Shown here one piece after another: positions 8,399 to 16,957 of a DNA stretch of 64,000 bases. A program made the position numbers and the translations under genes. Each line of letters starts with the position of its first letter. Position 1 is the first letter of the stretch. The DNA comes from Alkalihalobacillus pseudalcaliphilus (GTDB lineage: Bacteria > Bacillota > Bacilli > Bacillales > Bacillaceae_D), in contig NZ_JAQQWS010000001.1 of assembly GCF_028610675.1 (NCBI RefSeq), positions 1,282,274 to 1,346,273 of the forward strand, written 5' to 3'. The notes below the pieces were generated by a model. That model did no database searches, was not told where the DNA came from, and saw only the letters and a list, made by a program, of their open reading frames with translations.

Positions 8399-9092
8399 TT
8401 ATGGCCCTTCATATGGTGGATTTAGGATATGCTCAGAAAATGCTTCTTTATAAGGGGCTCCACCAAGTATAATATCTTTTGAAGCATTTACAAAATCATA
8501 CTCTGTCACTTTTAATATGAAATCATCAGAATTAATGAGTAACCAACAAGCCCCCTTAGCCCTACTTTGAAGTCCGACACTTCCAGCATTAATTACATTC
8601 TTTGAATAAATATTTCTCTTGAATTGAATGTGAGTGTGACCACAGATAATAGTGGATTGGTCTGTTTCTTTAACCATCTCGTAAACGTCATCTTCTGGGG
8701 TATCAATTCGAATCGCCTCTGTATCTCCTCGAGGTGAACCATGTATAAATAGTACTCCTTCTTCTACATGTGAAAACTTAAAAGAACCCATCCACTCTAT
8801 TTGCTCTTTCGTAAGTTGTTCTATACACCATTGGTTTAATTCGCCAATCATACACCGCCTAGACTATTTTGACTTTTATATTGTTCGAATATCTCTCTAT
8901 CACTGTTACCCATTATAAAAATAAAATCTTCCTTCCTTATAAAGAGTGTATCCATGACCTTCCTCGGCTGGGGACCCCACGCTAGGTCGCCTCCTACGAT
9001 TACTTTATCTATATTCTCTTTTTCGATCTCACGTAAAACGCATCTAAAGCATGGTAATTTCCATGAATATCATAAATAACAGCTAATTTCAA
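8399..9092 (-). pseudogene. Calcineurin-like metallophosphoesterase (YfcE-type), two frameshifts
   Basis: All motifs of the family are present but in three reading frames. A TTG at 9092 behind AAGGAAGGTG starts KLAVIYDIHGNYHALDA (D-x-H, G-N). After a one-base loss near 9042 the next frame carries GGDLAWGPQP and MGNSDREIFE. After a second shift near 8852 the remaining frame (8399-8851, 150 codons) carries FIHGSPRGDTE and ICGHTHIQF. Intact relatives are about 230-240 residues and hydrolyse phosphodiesters or nucleotides. Two independent shifts with otherwise conserved motifs mean recent inactivation, or base-calling errors. The distal ORF also starts at an ATG but lacks the first two metal-binding motifs. 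Confidence 0.8.
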
Positions 9093-9279
9093 TTATTTTC
9101 ACCTTCCTTATATATTTAAATTAACCATTCTACAGACTGTCTAATTTTCTTTTTTTGATTCTTCCCCACTTCGAATTCCTCATTTATACAACTTTATTCC
9201 GCCGCACAACGCCGTTTAAACCTTAATAAAAATGGCTAACATATCAGTAAATTGAATATAATTATCGTTATCGATTAAT

Positions 9280-9435
9280 TTATGGACCAACATGTTGTAT
9301 ACTGAAATCAGAATAATTACAATGTATATTTACTACTACTAATTCATATATAAAAATAAACCTAGTAAACATAGCTCCTACCATACTTGGAAAATCCTCA
9401 ATATAGTTTCTTTCATTAGCTCTTAAATGTGCCAT
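9280..9435 (-). CDS. Small protein of unknown function (51 residues)
   Basis: A strong GGAGGAG lies six bases before ATG 9435, and the frame runs 51 codons. The product begins MAHLRANERNYIEDF and then SMVGAMFTRFIFIYELVVV, with a hydrophobic second half. I do not recognise it. The segment coding SMVGAMFTRF is shared at nucleotide level with the hairpin region at 2036-2069, where translation gives SMVAAMFTRF without an upstream start. Because that region reads as a terminator at the other locus, the ORF may be fortuitous despite its good ribosome binding site. Confidence 0.4.
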   Translation of the reverse strand: MAHLRANERNYIEDFPSMVGAMFTRFIFIYELVVVNIHCNYSDFSIQHVGP

Positions 9436-9455
9436 ATATACTCCTCCTTGATTTT

Positions 9456-9759
9456 CTATAACTTAATTTTTAATTTTTCCAAATTTCTTATCACTTCTTT
9501 TGCTATTTCAATATTTATTAGTTCTTCTTTGGTAACATCAAGAATATTTACATTTCCTAATTTATTTTTTAATTCATTAATGGCTAAATTGATAGAGTCA
9601 TTACAAATTTCAACAAGGTTTTGTGGGCTTTCTACCTCTAGTGGAGAACCTTTGGTTTGTTGGCAAAAGAGTTGATTAATTCGAGTGGTATTTAATTGAT
9701 AAGAACACCATAGATACGTGGTGTTCTTCTTTCATCCATTCATCGTAAATATAAAGCAT
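9456..9759 (-). pseudogene. Frameshifted small gene of unknown family
   Basis: A minus frame of 92 codons (9456-9731) ending LEKLKIKL has no start codon. It contains a helix-rich, charged segment, NELKNKLGNVNILDVTKEE. In another frame an ATG at 9759 begins MLYIYDEWMKEEHHVS and meets a stop at about 9685. One frameshift around 9710 would join them into a protein of about 100 residues. I do not recognise it. It lies ten bases upstream of the ribosome binding site of the 51-residue ORF. Confidence 0.3.
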
Positions 9760-9910
9760 TATTATCATCTAATACTTAAATTTTTTTATAACTATAATAA
9801 ACCTTAATATTTAATGCATATTATATTAACTTTTGATATCTCATAGACCAACATTATAAAATAAAAATTGATTAGTTACCCTTTTACGTCTAGAGGACAA
9901 GGAGGTGAGC

Positions 9911-10041
9911 ATGAGAATGAAAAATCAAACGCGTAAGGTGATACATTCCATTGGTCGTGTTCAAACCATTAAATTGAAAGAAAAATGTTTGTAATTTTAA
10001 CTAATGAAGGTCGTGAAATATTATATCGAATTACACGGTAG
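9911..10041 (+). pseudogene. Small basic ORF pair, probably one frameshifted gene
   Basis: GGAGGTGAGC precedes ATG 9911. The first frame gives MRMKNQTRKVIHSIGRVQTI and 7 more residues, then a stop. The second frame starts at ATG 9985, within the first ORF, and gives MFVILTNEGREILYRITR. Joined by a single shift they would make one 43-residue protein. The family is not recognised. Confidence 0.3.
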
Positions 10042-10506
10042 AATAGCTAAAAGCTTAAGAAGATGTTAAAAGAACTCGAGCCACCCAACCCTGTTGGCCT
10101 CTGAACCCCTCTTTTTTTGGACGCAAAGAACTATGGTGACACATCTATATGTTGGACATTTCGTCCCCATGAATTCTTATAAATCACATTTAGACAGCTT
10201 ATTTTCTTATCAGGCTTATTATTCAACTTGTTTAATTGGGTCATAAGGAAACTTCTTTCAAATAGAAATAGGACACCGAGTGATCACAGGTTTATACCGT
10301 AATCGTTCAGTGTCCTCCAAATGGCTGTTAGAACAAATCTTTAATTAATGTACCAATATAGGGAAAACCAAGATTATGATGAAAATTTTTTTGGAAGGTA
10401 GAGGGTACTAAGTCTTAGAGCGATTCCTTTCAAAGGCTGATTCAAGTTAACTGTATGCAAGCCACTCTACAAACCTATACGATTGTATCAACACATAATT
10501 ACATCA
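10042..10506. other. Intergenic region, no gene supported
   Basis: About 465 bp with stops in all frames. A weak inverted pair GGACAC (about 10270) and GTGTCC (about 10310) is visible. I see no promoter or RNA motif that I can support. Confidence 0.4.
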
Positions 10507-10650
10507 TTAATCTTTTGAACTTTCTTCATTCTCCTTAATTGTTATCCCTGTTTTTATATCATCATCATTAAAACTAAATGAACATGCTGTTAAATTGATA
10601 AATATACACCCCATAAATACAACTAGTAAAAACCTTTTAGTGCTTCTCAT
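10507..10650 (-). CDS. Small lipoprotein
   Basis: A 47-residue protein that starts at ATG 10650, chosen because AAAGGAGG lies nine bases upstream; the longer frame to 10695 has no site. It has a charged n-region (MRSTKR), a hydrophobic core and the lipobox LTAC, giving Cys at about residue 23. Only about 25 polar, acidic residues follow the lipidated Cys. Such mini-lipoproteins are common in Bacillus and have no assigned role here. Confidence 0.7.
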   Translation of the reverse strand: MRSTKRFLLVVFMGCIFINLTACSFSFNDDDIKTGITIKENEESSKD

Positions 10651-10924
10651 TTTTTTATCCTCCTTTATCTTAATAGTTATATTATACCATACCAAAAAAA
10701 CTATTATTTGTAATTATATAACTAATGCACTAAAACTATAGTATTATATATTCGAGATAGCAGCCGTATTAGCTCAAAAGTAATCTGAGCAAAGGCCACA
10801 GATTTAATTAAAACTGAATCTTTTTTAATCTATTTTCTATTGAATTAACGTCCCTTTTAGTTTAAATACATGCCATAGTCGCCTACTTAAGATTCTCTTT
10901 CATTCATATTACTAAAGAAAAAGA

Positions 10925-10941
10925 GCTGCTATAGTAGCAGC
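10925..10941 (-). terminator. Terminator of the small secreted-protein gene
   Basis: On the minus strand GCTGCTA, loop CTA, TAGCAGC is followed by TCTTTTTCTTT. It lies about 20 bp downstream of the stop codon at 10961. Confidence 0.8.
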
Positions 10942-10960
10942 CCCATTCTTTATAATTATG

Positions 10961-11272
10961 TTATGGCATTACACATGTCCCAGGACATGAAACTGTCCCA
11001 CTGTAAGTAACAAAAATAATATCGATAGCAGATTGTTGATGCGCTATCGTTAAGGTCCCTCTCCAGCCACCTGAATTATATTCTATGGTCCTTGGAATTG
11101 GTTGATTGACTTGATAGGCTCTTGTGACAGTAACGGTTCTAGTTTGCTGCACTTCTATTACATCGTTTGTATTAGCTGTTGATGCGACTACATTAGAACT
11201 CCCAATTGGAAACCCAACCCAAAACGCACTCATTATAACAATAACTGATAGAAAACCTTTTAAATTATTCAT
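10961..11272 (-). CDS. Small secreted protein of unknown function, possibly Fur-regulated
   Basis: A 103-residue protein with a classical signal peptide (MNNLKGFLSVIVIMSAFWVG, cleavage likely after VVAS near 31). The mature part of about 72 residues is Thr/Val rich and beta-like (QTRTVTVTRAYQVNQPIPR), and ends with VSCPGTCVMP, where two Cys could form a disulphide. AAAGGAG precedes ATG 11272. A 13-of-15 match to the Fur box lies 68 bp upstream, and a strong terminator follows, so this is a self-contained unit. I do not recognise the family. An antimicrobial peptide or surface iron-response protein are both possible. Confidence 0.7.
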   Translation of the reverse strand: MNNLKGFLSVIVIMSAFWVGFPIGSSNVVASTANTNDVIEVQQTRTVTVTRAYQVNQPIPRTIEYNSGGWRGTLTIAHQQSAIDIIFVTYSGTVSCPGTCVMP

Positions 11273-11339
11273 TTAATCATCTCCTTTACAAATAATATTC
11301 CACATAAAATATTAAATACCTTCCTCAATGATATATTTA

Positions 11340-11354
11340 TTTTAATGATTATCA
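11340..11354 (-). promoter_or_regulatory. Fur-box-like operator
   Basis: TTTTAATGATTATCA matches the 7-1-7 Fur consensus TGATAATNATTATCA at 13 of 15 positions, upstream of the secreted-protein gene starting at 11272. Confidence 0.5.
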
Positions 11355-11549
11355 TTTTAATTATTTTATCATTTAAATCATTTCTCATTAGCAAAAATGC
11401 AAAGTTAAACAATAGTCATAAAACCTAAATAGAGCCTAAAACACTTGAGAAAAGTAGATATATAATGTGCATCTTTTGCATACTGACTTGAAATAAGATA
11501 TTTGAGCCCCATTCTATCATGATGGCACATGATGGAATAACTTTGAAAA

Positions 11550-12626
11550 TTAATGTTTGATTTGATCGATAATGTCGAATAAAGCTTCGTTGAATAGCTC
11601 CTTCTGATCAAGCATCGTTACATGTCCAGCATTTGGTATCGAGTAAAATTGTTTCATTGGCGCCTTGAGTTGATCAAAGTATGTGCGAGCGAGAGAATAA
11701 GGAGTTTGCCAGTCATCCTCGCCGTGGATATAGAATAATGGAACTTGATAGTCTGAAGTTACCCTGTTTAGATCATAGGACTTAAACAAAGATTCCAAAA
11801 TAGCACGCTGTTTTATTTCTAGTACATCGCTCATTAACATGTATTTAATATCTTTGAACGAATAAAAGGGAGAACATAGTACGCTCATGACTAGCTGGGG
11901 TGATGGTTGCATCGCAAGCTTATACTTACCTTGCAACTTACGGAGTTTCATAAGCTTCTTGATCATGATATCACTAAATTGGTGATCGGGATAAGGGCTT
12001 AAAGCCTGTAAGGTGCTAATATCTTTCTGATTTTCTACTTGTCTGCTGCATTCTAATACTTTTTCGTAGCCAATTCGTTCGTTTTCAAACATATTTACAA
12101 CTTGTCCAACTCCAATATAGGCTTGAACCATCTGCGGATACTGCAAGGTAAATAGACTGCCTAAGACAGAACCCCATGAATGACCAAGCAGAAGTATTCG
12201 CTCTTTATTATATTTATTTTGTAAATAGCTCACAACTTCATATGTATCCTGTAATGCTTGTTCAATTGTAGTTGTCGGCGTGACTTTCTGGGGATCATTC
12301 GCAAAGAAGGTTTTACCGCTGTTTCGCTGTTCCCAGTGAACGACGGTTACTTTATCTTCCCAAGGAAACTGAAAGTCTTGGGCAAAAGGAAGCATCGGAC
12401 TGCCAGGACCTCCATGTAAGAATAAGAGGACGGTATGATCCTTATTTTCACCACGATGATATAAAAACTGCTGGATTCCACCGATCGTCACATACTCGCC
12501 CTCATCTATTCCGTTGGGTGTATTGATATGACAGGCTGCTGCACGCTTCTTTGTGTAGAGAAACCGATAAACCGCCATACTGATGCAGGCAATAGCCGCT
12601 ATGAGAATAATCAAAGTTTGATTCAT
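11550..12626 (-). CDS. Alpha/beta hydrolase (proline iminopeptidase-like), membrane-anchored
   Basis: A 358-residue hydrolase with an N-terminal transmembrane anchor (residues 3-24) followed by the catalytic domain. The oxyanion-hole motif HGGPGSP is at 71-77, the nucleophile elbow GHSWGS at 148-153 (Ser150), an acid in HGEDDW at about 301-306, and His335 in NAGHV. HGGPG is the signature of the S33 prolyl iminopeptidase group, which releases N-terminal proline or hydrolyses related esters and amides. It follows the TetR gene by 13 bp on the same strand, so it is very likely controlled by that repressor. Confidence 0.85.
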   Translation of the reverse strand: MNQTLIILIAAIACISMAVYRFLYTKKRAAACHINTPNGIDEGEYVTIGGIQQFLYHRGENKDHTVLLFLHGGPGSPMLPFAQDFQFPWEDKVTVVHWEQRNSGKTFFANDPQKVTPTTTIEQALQDTYEVVSYLQNKYNKERILLLGHSWGSVLGSLFTLQYPQMVQAYIGVGQVVNMFENERIGYEKVLECSRQVENQKDISTLQALSPYPDHQFSDIMIKKLMKLRKLQGKYKLAMQPSPQLVMSVLCSPFYSFKDIKYMLMSDVLEIKQRAILESLFKSYDLNRVTSDYQVPLFYIHGEDDWQTPYSLARTYFDQLKAPMKQFYSIPNAGHVTMLDQKELFNEALFDIIDQIKH

Positions 12627-12639
12627 GTGAATGCCCCCT

Positions 12640-13248
12640 CTAACTATTTTTTGTTGAATTCTGCTTGCACTTACTTAGATATTCCGCAATTGCTTCTACA
12701 AGAATGCTTAATGCTTGTGCCCTCCCCTGTTCACCGTATTGATTCTGATTAGATGCGATAAAATGCAAACCATCCATTAAATTCGCAAGTACGCTGTAAT
12801 CACATTGAGCATCCTCTATTCCCAAACAACTCATTGTACGCTGAAAATTAGTTTTGGATTTATCCTGTTCCTTTCTGTTAATAGAATCTGGAAGCTTGCG
12901 CAGCAAATATTCCAGGTCCGATGGCTGAACATAGAGTGCAAGACTATCTGAAGACAAATAAATTTCATAAAGTGCATGCGTAATCTTGTCCTTAAAATGT
13001 CGCGAGCTAGCCCCGATTTCAAGAATTCGGTCAAATAAAGCTTGTTCATTTTGCTTCATAATGTAGTAGAGAAATTCTTCCTTGGAAGGATAATAGGTAT
13101 AGAAGGAACCTTTGGCTATTTGCACAGCTGCTGTAATATCGTCAACCGTAACTCGCTTCATGCCTTTTTTACGAATGAGCTCTATTCCTTTGATATACAT
13201 TGCATTTTTGATATGCTCCTTCTCCTGCTCACTTATGATCTTTGGCAT
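12640..13248 (-). CDS. TetR family regulator, upstream of the S33-type hydrolase
   Basis: A 202-residue protein with the TetR DNA-binding domain at about 8-58: VTVDDITAAVQIAKGSFYTY, then YPSKEEF. The remaining all-helical domain would bind an unknown ligand. It is the first gene of a two-gene unit with the membrane-anchored hydrolase. Self-control of the unit is likely from the layout; no operator palindrome was located with confidence upstream of 13248. Confidence 0.85.
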   Translation of the reverse strand: MPKIISEQEKEHIKNAMYIKGIELIRKKGMKRVTVDDITAAVQIAKGSFYTYYPSKEEFLYYIMKQNEQALFDRILEIGASSRHFKDKITHALYEIYLSSDSLALYVQPSDLEYLLRKLPDSINRKEQDKSKTNFQRTMSCLGIEDAQCDYSVLANLMDGLHFIASNQNQYGEQGRAQALSILVEAIAEYLSKCKQNSTKNS

Positions 13249-13315
13249 ACAATCTCCTCCTTTAATGACTATTTATAATTAATTTGGTCAATATAAATAT
13301 AATAACTGAACCCTG

Positions 13316-13660
13316 GTGAAATTCAATGTTATTAGCATAAAAATAGCTGAATTAAAATTCAGAACATGTTATCTAAATTTAATACGCGGCAAATTACCTG
13401 AGCACTTAAAGGAGTTTAATTTCTTTGTTAAGGATGGAGAGGACGAAACGAAGGTAGCGGGCGGAATAGCTGTACCATTTCTTGTGGGATTTATTCGAAT
13501 ACAATATTCTATGGTGGATGAGGAGCTACGCAAGCATCATTATGGCTCGAAGCTGATGCAGATGGCAGAGGAAATGCGAGAGAGTGAAGCTGCAAGACGA
13601 TGAAGGTCAATACACTTAGCTATCAAAAGCAGGCTTTGAGGTGTTTGGTCAATAAGATGG
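13316..13660 (+). pseudogene. Decayed GNAT acetyltransferase
   Basis: A 95-codon frame encodes LPEHLKEFNFFVKDGEDE, AGGIAV, then DEELRKHHYGSKLMQMAEE, which is a damaged acetyl-CoA loop (normally R-x-x-G-x-G/A). It stops at 13603, whereas the C-terminal GNAT strand (AGFEVFGQ) is found in another frame at about 13630-13655. The start lacks a ribosome binding site. At least one frameshift and likely more make this a pseudogene. Confidence 0.6.
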
Positions 13661-13754
13661 GGTTGCTGAACAGTACAACAATATTTCTCACGACCGGAAC
13701 CCATTATTTATAAGTGAATACCTTAGAATTAACTTATAAAAACGAGGTAGAGAA

Positions 13755-14021
13755 ATGGATAATAATGTGGGTAGAAACAAAAATAGTTCAGACTTTAACC
13801 AAGAAGATTTAAATATTGCCTTAAGTTTAAAGCTTGCTGTTTTAGGAGGTCTCATCACCACTATTGGTGATGCGATAGCAGTTTATGCAGCTAATCTTGC
13901 CATTAATGAAGCTGTTCAAGATAACGTTAGAGAGAATGAAGATCAACAAAAACTAGAACAAAGATTGCAAACATTAGAACAAAAAATAGAGTTATTATTA
14001 GAAAAAATAGAAAATAACTAA
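13755..14021 (+). CDS. Small membrane protein with coiled-coil tail
   Basis: An 88-residue protein with GAGGTAGAG before ATG 13755. A polar N-terminus of about 27 residues is followed by one hydrophobic helix (LKLAVLGGLITTIGDAIAVY) and then a Glu/Gln/Leu heptad region (EQRLQTLEQKIELLLEKIEN) that looks like a coiled coil. Similar small proteins of unknown role occur in Bacillus. It stands alone. Confidence 0.6.
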   Translation: MDNNVGRNKNSSDFNQEDLNIALSLKLAVLGGLITTIGDAIAVYAANLAINEAVQDNVRENEDQQKLEQRLQTLEQKIELLLEKIENN

Positions 14022-14103
14022 TACACAGTTTGACCAAACTGAAGCTTCTCCTATTTCACTAACCTGTCTCTTTAACACCATAACAAAAGGAACTTCCCTT
14101 GGT

Positions 14104-14313
14104 TCAGGAAATCCCTAGAAATCCAATACCGAATTCCATACCTATCCAAAAATAAAAGAAAGATTCTTTTATTTTTGGATAGCTCCTGAGTATACTTTCA
14201 TACAAAACCCTTATGTCGCAGCCAAAACTAGATCCGACACCAACAAACATGAAAGTGGTGTCTTGTTCTTTAACTGGTGGAACTTCATTCAATTTGATTT
14301 TGTCCTTTTTCAT
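14104..14313 (-). CDS. Doubtful small ORF containing an inverted repeat
   Basis: A 69-codon frame begins MKKDKIKLNEVPPVKEQDTT and continues with FMFVGVGSSFGCD, which looks protein-like, but no ribosome binding site precedes ATG 14313. The second half codes across a 17-bp perfect inverted repeat (14144-14180). It may be a truncated gene whose 3' end was replaced. Confidence 0.3.
   Translation of the reverse strand: MKKDKIKLNEVPPVKEQDTTFMFVGVGSSFGCDIRVLYESILRSYPKIKESFFYFWIGMEFGIGFLGIS
14144..14180. repeat. 17-bp perfect inverted repeat, 3-nt loop
   Basis: ATCCAAAAATAAAAGAA (14144-14160), AGA, TTCTTTTATTTTTGGAT (14164-14180). It is GC-poor, so a weak terminator. It also lies inside the frame of the doubtful ORF at 14104-14313. 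Confidence 0.6.
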
Positions 14314-14357
14314 TCAAAAGAATGGTCGCAGATTATTTTTACTTGAGAATAAGCAGT

Positions 14358-14446
14358 AACCCAGCGGACTAAAACATGCGGAGACACCCGTGCCACGCGA
14401 TTGTATCGGAGCATAATTTTCGCTAGTGACGAATAGAGCTCCTCAT
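14358..14446 (-). repeat. Dispersed intergenic repeat, copy F (degenerate)
   Basis: The minus strand reads GAGGAGCTCTATTCGTC, then GCGAAAATTATGCTCCG and GGGTGTCTCCGCAT, matching the 5' and 3' parts of the family seen at 25190, 35592, 38088 and 63666, with the central part lost. The flank TTTGTATGAAAGTTG is kept (14463-14477). Confidence 0.6.
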
Positions 14447-14546
14447 ATCAGCTTAAAACAACTTTCATACAAAAATAACCACATTAGCATACTTATTTCA
14501 ATAATGATATTATCTCGAAAAATTACTAAGTGAAATTCATTAAAAA

Positions 14547-14755
14547 AAACCGCCATAAAGGCGGTTTCAGGCTGTCGAGAAAGTCTCGACAGCCTTTTAA
14601 AAATTTTACTATACAACATATAGTGTATTGATAATACGTTAAAAACTATATGTTGTGGAAAAATCAATTAAAACATCAAAAACCCCCTTTTTCAAAATCA
14701 GACTTTTAAAAATTGGGGGTTTTTCTACAATCTGAAACCGCCATAAAGGCGGTTT
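14547..14755. repeat. 209-bp hairpin array with inverted terminal palindromes
   Basis: Both ends are the palindrome AAACCGCC-ATAAA-GGCGGTTT (14547-14567 and 14735-14755), with flanking TTTCAG inside the left copy and CTGAAA inside the right copy, so the ends form an inverted pair. Between them are a 12-bp stem AGGCTGTCGAGA (14569-14580 with 14584-14595), a 12-bp stem ACAACATATAGT (14613-14624 with 14645-14656) and a 10-bp stem AAAAACCCCC (14678-14687 with 14715-14724). It lies between the catalase 3' end and the plus-strand small gene, where terminators are expected. Terminal inversion makes a MITE-like origin possible. Confidence 0.6.
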
Positions 14756-14783
14756 AAACTTTTCTTTTCTTTTGCTCTTAAAT

Positions 14784-16430
14784 TTAATAAGGGTCTGATA
14801 CGTGGCTTTGTTGAATTGCATCTTCAATGGCTACTTCAGAGCCATCTCCACCAATCGTATTTCTGTGAGATTGGTGATGTTCCTTTTCTTTATTCATTAA
14901 ACCTTCTTTAATTCTCTTTCCATATTCCGGGTCACATTTCATAAAATGCTCGACCATCTGAACTTGAATTCGCTGGTCACAGGGCTTCAATGTTGTGACC
15001 AAATTCTTAATGAGATCATCCTTCTCCCAATCAGCAAAACGACGGAAGGTTTCTCCTGCTTGTGCGTGGTCATTGGTACGTTCAATTGATTCACGCGACA
15101 ACTGACCAGATACAATCGGTTTATACTCTTTTCCTTCTTGATCAGCTTCTTTTAAGTTATTAAGAATACTTGGCTCATAATTGACATGAGGGTTTTGCTT
15201 AGGTCCTTGATCGACATGATAGGCCATTTGTCCATCTCTTTGATTCGTTGCCACATGTTTCTTTGGTGCATTAATCGGTAGCTGCTGATAATTGGCACCG
15301 ACACGATATCTCTGTGTATCCGAGTAAGAATACGTCCGACCTTGTAAGAGCTTATCATCAGAGAAATCTAAGCCATCTACTAATACCCCTGTACCAAAAG
15401 CAGCTTGCTCAACTTCTGCAAAGTAATTTTCTGGGTTTTTATTTAATACCATTTTCCCTATCGGTACCCATGGGAATTGATCTTTGTACCAAAGTTTAGT
15501 TGGGTCTAATGGATCAAAATCTAATTCAGGGTGGTCATCATCACTCATTACTTGCACAAATAATTCCCATTCAGGATAATCACCACGTTCAATCGCTTCA
15601 TATAAATCTTGAGTCCCATGGTTAAAGTTTAGCCCTTGAACATGCTCAGCCTGCTCCTGTGTCATGTTTTTAATTGGTTGCTTAGGTTCCCAATGGTACT
15701 TAACAAGAACAGCTTCACCGTCTTTATTCACCCATTTATAGGTGTTCACACCTGAACCTTGCATCATTCGATAATTAGCCGGGATTCCCCAAGGAGAAAA
15801 CAAAAAAGTAACCATATGCAAAGCCTCCGGGGATTGAGAGACAAAATCAAAAATTCGTTCACCATCTTGGATATTCGTAACAGGATCGGGCTTAAATGAA
15901 TGAACAAGATCTGGGAATTTTAGTGCATCACGGATAAAAAATATTTTTAAATTGTTACCGACCAGATCCCAGTTTCCATCTTCCGTATAAAATTTCACAG
16001 CAAATCCGCGTGGATCACGTAATGTTTCAGGTGAATGTCCGCCATGAATAACACTTGAGAATCGAACAAATACAGGCGTTTGTTTCCCCTTCTCTTGAAA
16101 TAGCTTGGCTCTTGTATATTTAGAGATCGGCTCTTCACCAAATGAACCATATGCTTCAAAATATCCGTGTGCTCCTGCACCACGAGCATGAACAACTCGC
16201 TCAGGAATTCTTTCACGATCGAAATGACTAATCTTTTCGAGAAAATCATAATTCTCCAGCGTTGTTGGACCACGATTTCCAACCGTTCGCATATTTTGAT
16301 TATTTGTAACGGGGTGACCTTGTCGGTTCGTTAACGTATCTTCGGTTTCATTGCTTCCGTAACGCTTATCAAGAGCACCGCCAGCCCCTTCAACATTCGT
16401 TCCTGTTGCTTTATTCTCGTTTTTTGACAA
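14784..16430 (-). CDS. Monofunctional heme catalase
   Basis: A 548-residue catalase that disproportionates hydrogen peroxide. TTG 16430 is chosen as the start because AAGGAG lies eight bases upstream; the GTG at 16439 overlaps that site. Distal His is in RVVHARGAGAHG (about 81), the distal Asn in LVGNNLKIFFIRD (about 159), and the proximal heme-ligand Tyr in GRTYSYSDTQRYRVG (about 366, motif written in part). The length (about 60 residues above the 480-500 of small-subunit catalases) comes from an N-terminal extension and a polar C-terminal tail rich in His and Gln. It is monocistronic, followed by the hairpin array. A PerR box was not recognised upstream. Confidence 0.93.
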   Translation of the reverse strand: MSKNENKATGTNVEGAGGALDKRYGSNETEDTLTNRQGHPVTNNQNMRTVGNRGPTTLENYDFLEKISHFDRERIPERVVHARGAGAHGYFEAYGSFGEEPISKYTRAKLFQEKGKQTPVFVRFSSVIHGGHSPETLRDPRGFAVKFYTEDGNWDLVGNNLKIFFIRDALKFPDLVHSFKPDPVTNIQDGERIFDFVSQSPEALHMVTFLFSPWGIPANYRMMQGSGVNTYKWVNKDGEAVLVKYHWEPKQPIKNMTQEQAEHVQGLNFNHGTQDLYEAIERGDYPEWELFVQVMSDDDHPELDFDPLDPTKLWYKDQFPWVPIGKMVLNKNPENYFAEVEQAAFGTGVLVDGLDFSDDKLLQGRTYSYSDTQRYRVGANYQQLPINAPKKHVATNQRDGQMAYHVDQGPKQNPHVNYEPSILNNLKEADQEGKEYKPIVSGQLSRESIERTNDHAQAGETFRRFADWEKDDLIKNLVTTLKPCDQRIQVQMVEHFMKCDPEYGKRIKEGLMNKEKEHHQSHRNTIGGDGSEVAIEDAIQQSHVSDPY

Positions 16431-16528
16431 CTTAACCACTCCTTATCTCATCATTTCTTTACAAAATAAAGAATGTCCATAAAATGGATAAACTATGTAT
16501 GAAGTTCTACTTTTTTGACTCATAACGA

Positions 16529-16552
16529 AAAAAACCCCTTAAAAGGAGTTTT
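16529..16552 (-). terminator. Terminator after the 22-residue membrane peptide
   Basis: On the minus strand AAAACTCCTTTT and AAGGGGTTTT form a hairpin followed by a T-run (plus-strand AAAAAAACCCC). It lies about 35 bp downstream of the mini-gene at 16586-16654 and upstream of the catalase. Confidence 0.6.
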
Positions 16553-16585
16553 ATATCATTCACGCTCTTTATAAGTAAGGTGCAT

Positions 16586-16654
16586 TTAGATTAATGAAAT
16601 AATAAAACTAATGACAACAATGGCTCCGATAATCATCAAAATTGTTCTTAACAT
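16586..16654 (-). CDS. 22-residue membrane peptide
   Basis: A very short gene: AGAGGAG lies seven bases before ATG 16654. The product is MLRTILMIIGAIVVISFIIS followed by LI, one transmembrane helix with a single basic residue at the N-terminus. Gene-like signs are the near-ideal ribosome binding site and a dedicated terminator at 16529. Bacilli encode many such peptides, including type I toxins and sporulation peptides; no specific role can be assigned here. Confidence 0.6.
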   Translation of the reverse strand: MLRTILMIIGAIVVISFIISLI

Positions 16655-16871
16655 GTTATCAACTCCTCTTCTGTCTTTCCTTTACTTTACCCTATTACCG
16701 TTTCTATAAACGGGGAAAAAAGCAGTAGAGTACAAAGACCTAAAACTATAGATCCACCGAAAGTCAATACAACATTTTCCAACACCTTTTATTACAAGCC
16801 TCAACTGGCTTTTATATAAACATTAACACTTTATTAAAAGTATAAAAACAAATAATTTCTCACAAAAAATT

Positions 16872-16914
16872 GGACATAAGTCCTGTTACATCTCACTTTT
16901 TAATTTGTTACGAT
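16872..16914 (+). promoter_or_regulatory. Sigma-A-type promoter of the azoreductase gene
   Basis: TTACAT (16886-16891), 17-bp spacer, TACGAT (16909-16914), about 45 bp before ATG 16958. A short inverted repeat GGAC-ATAA-GTCC (16872-16883) just upstream could be a regulator site, but this is speculative. Confidence 0.5.
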
Positions 16915-16957
16915 AGGGAAGTTACTTTCAAAAGATTAGTAGGAGGATTTTATCATA

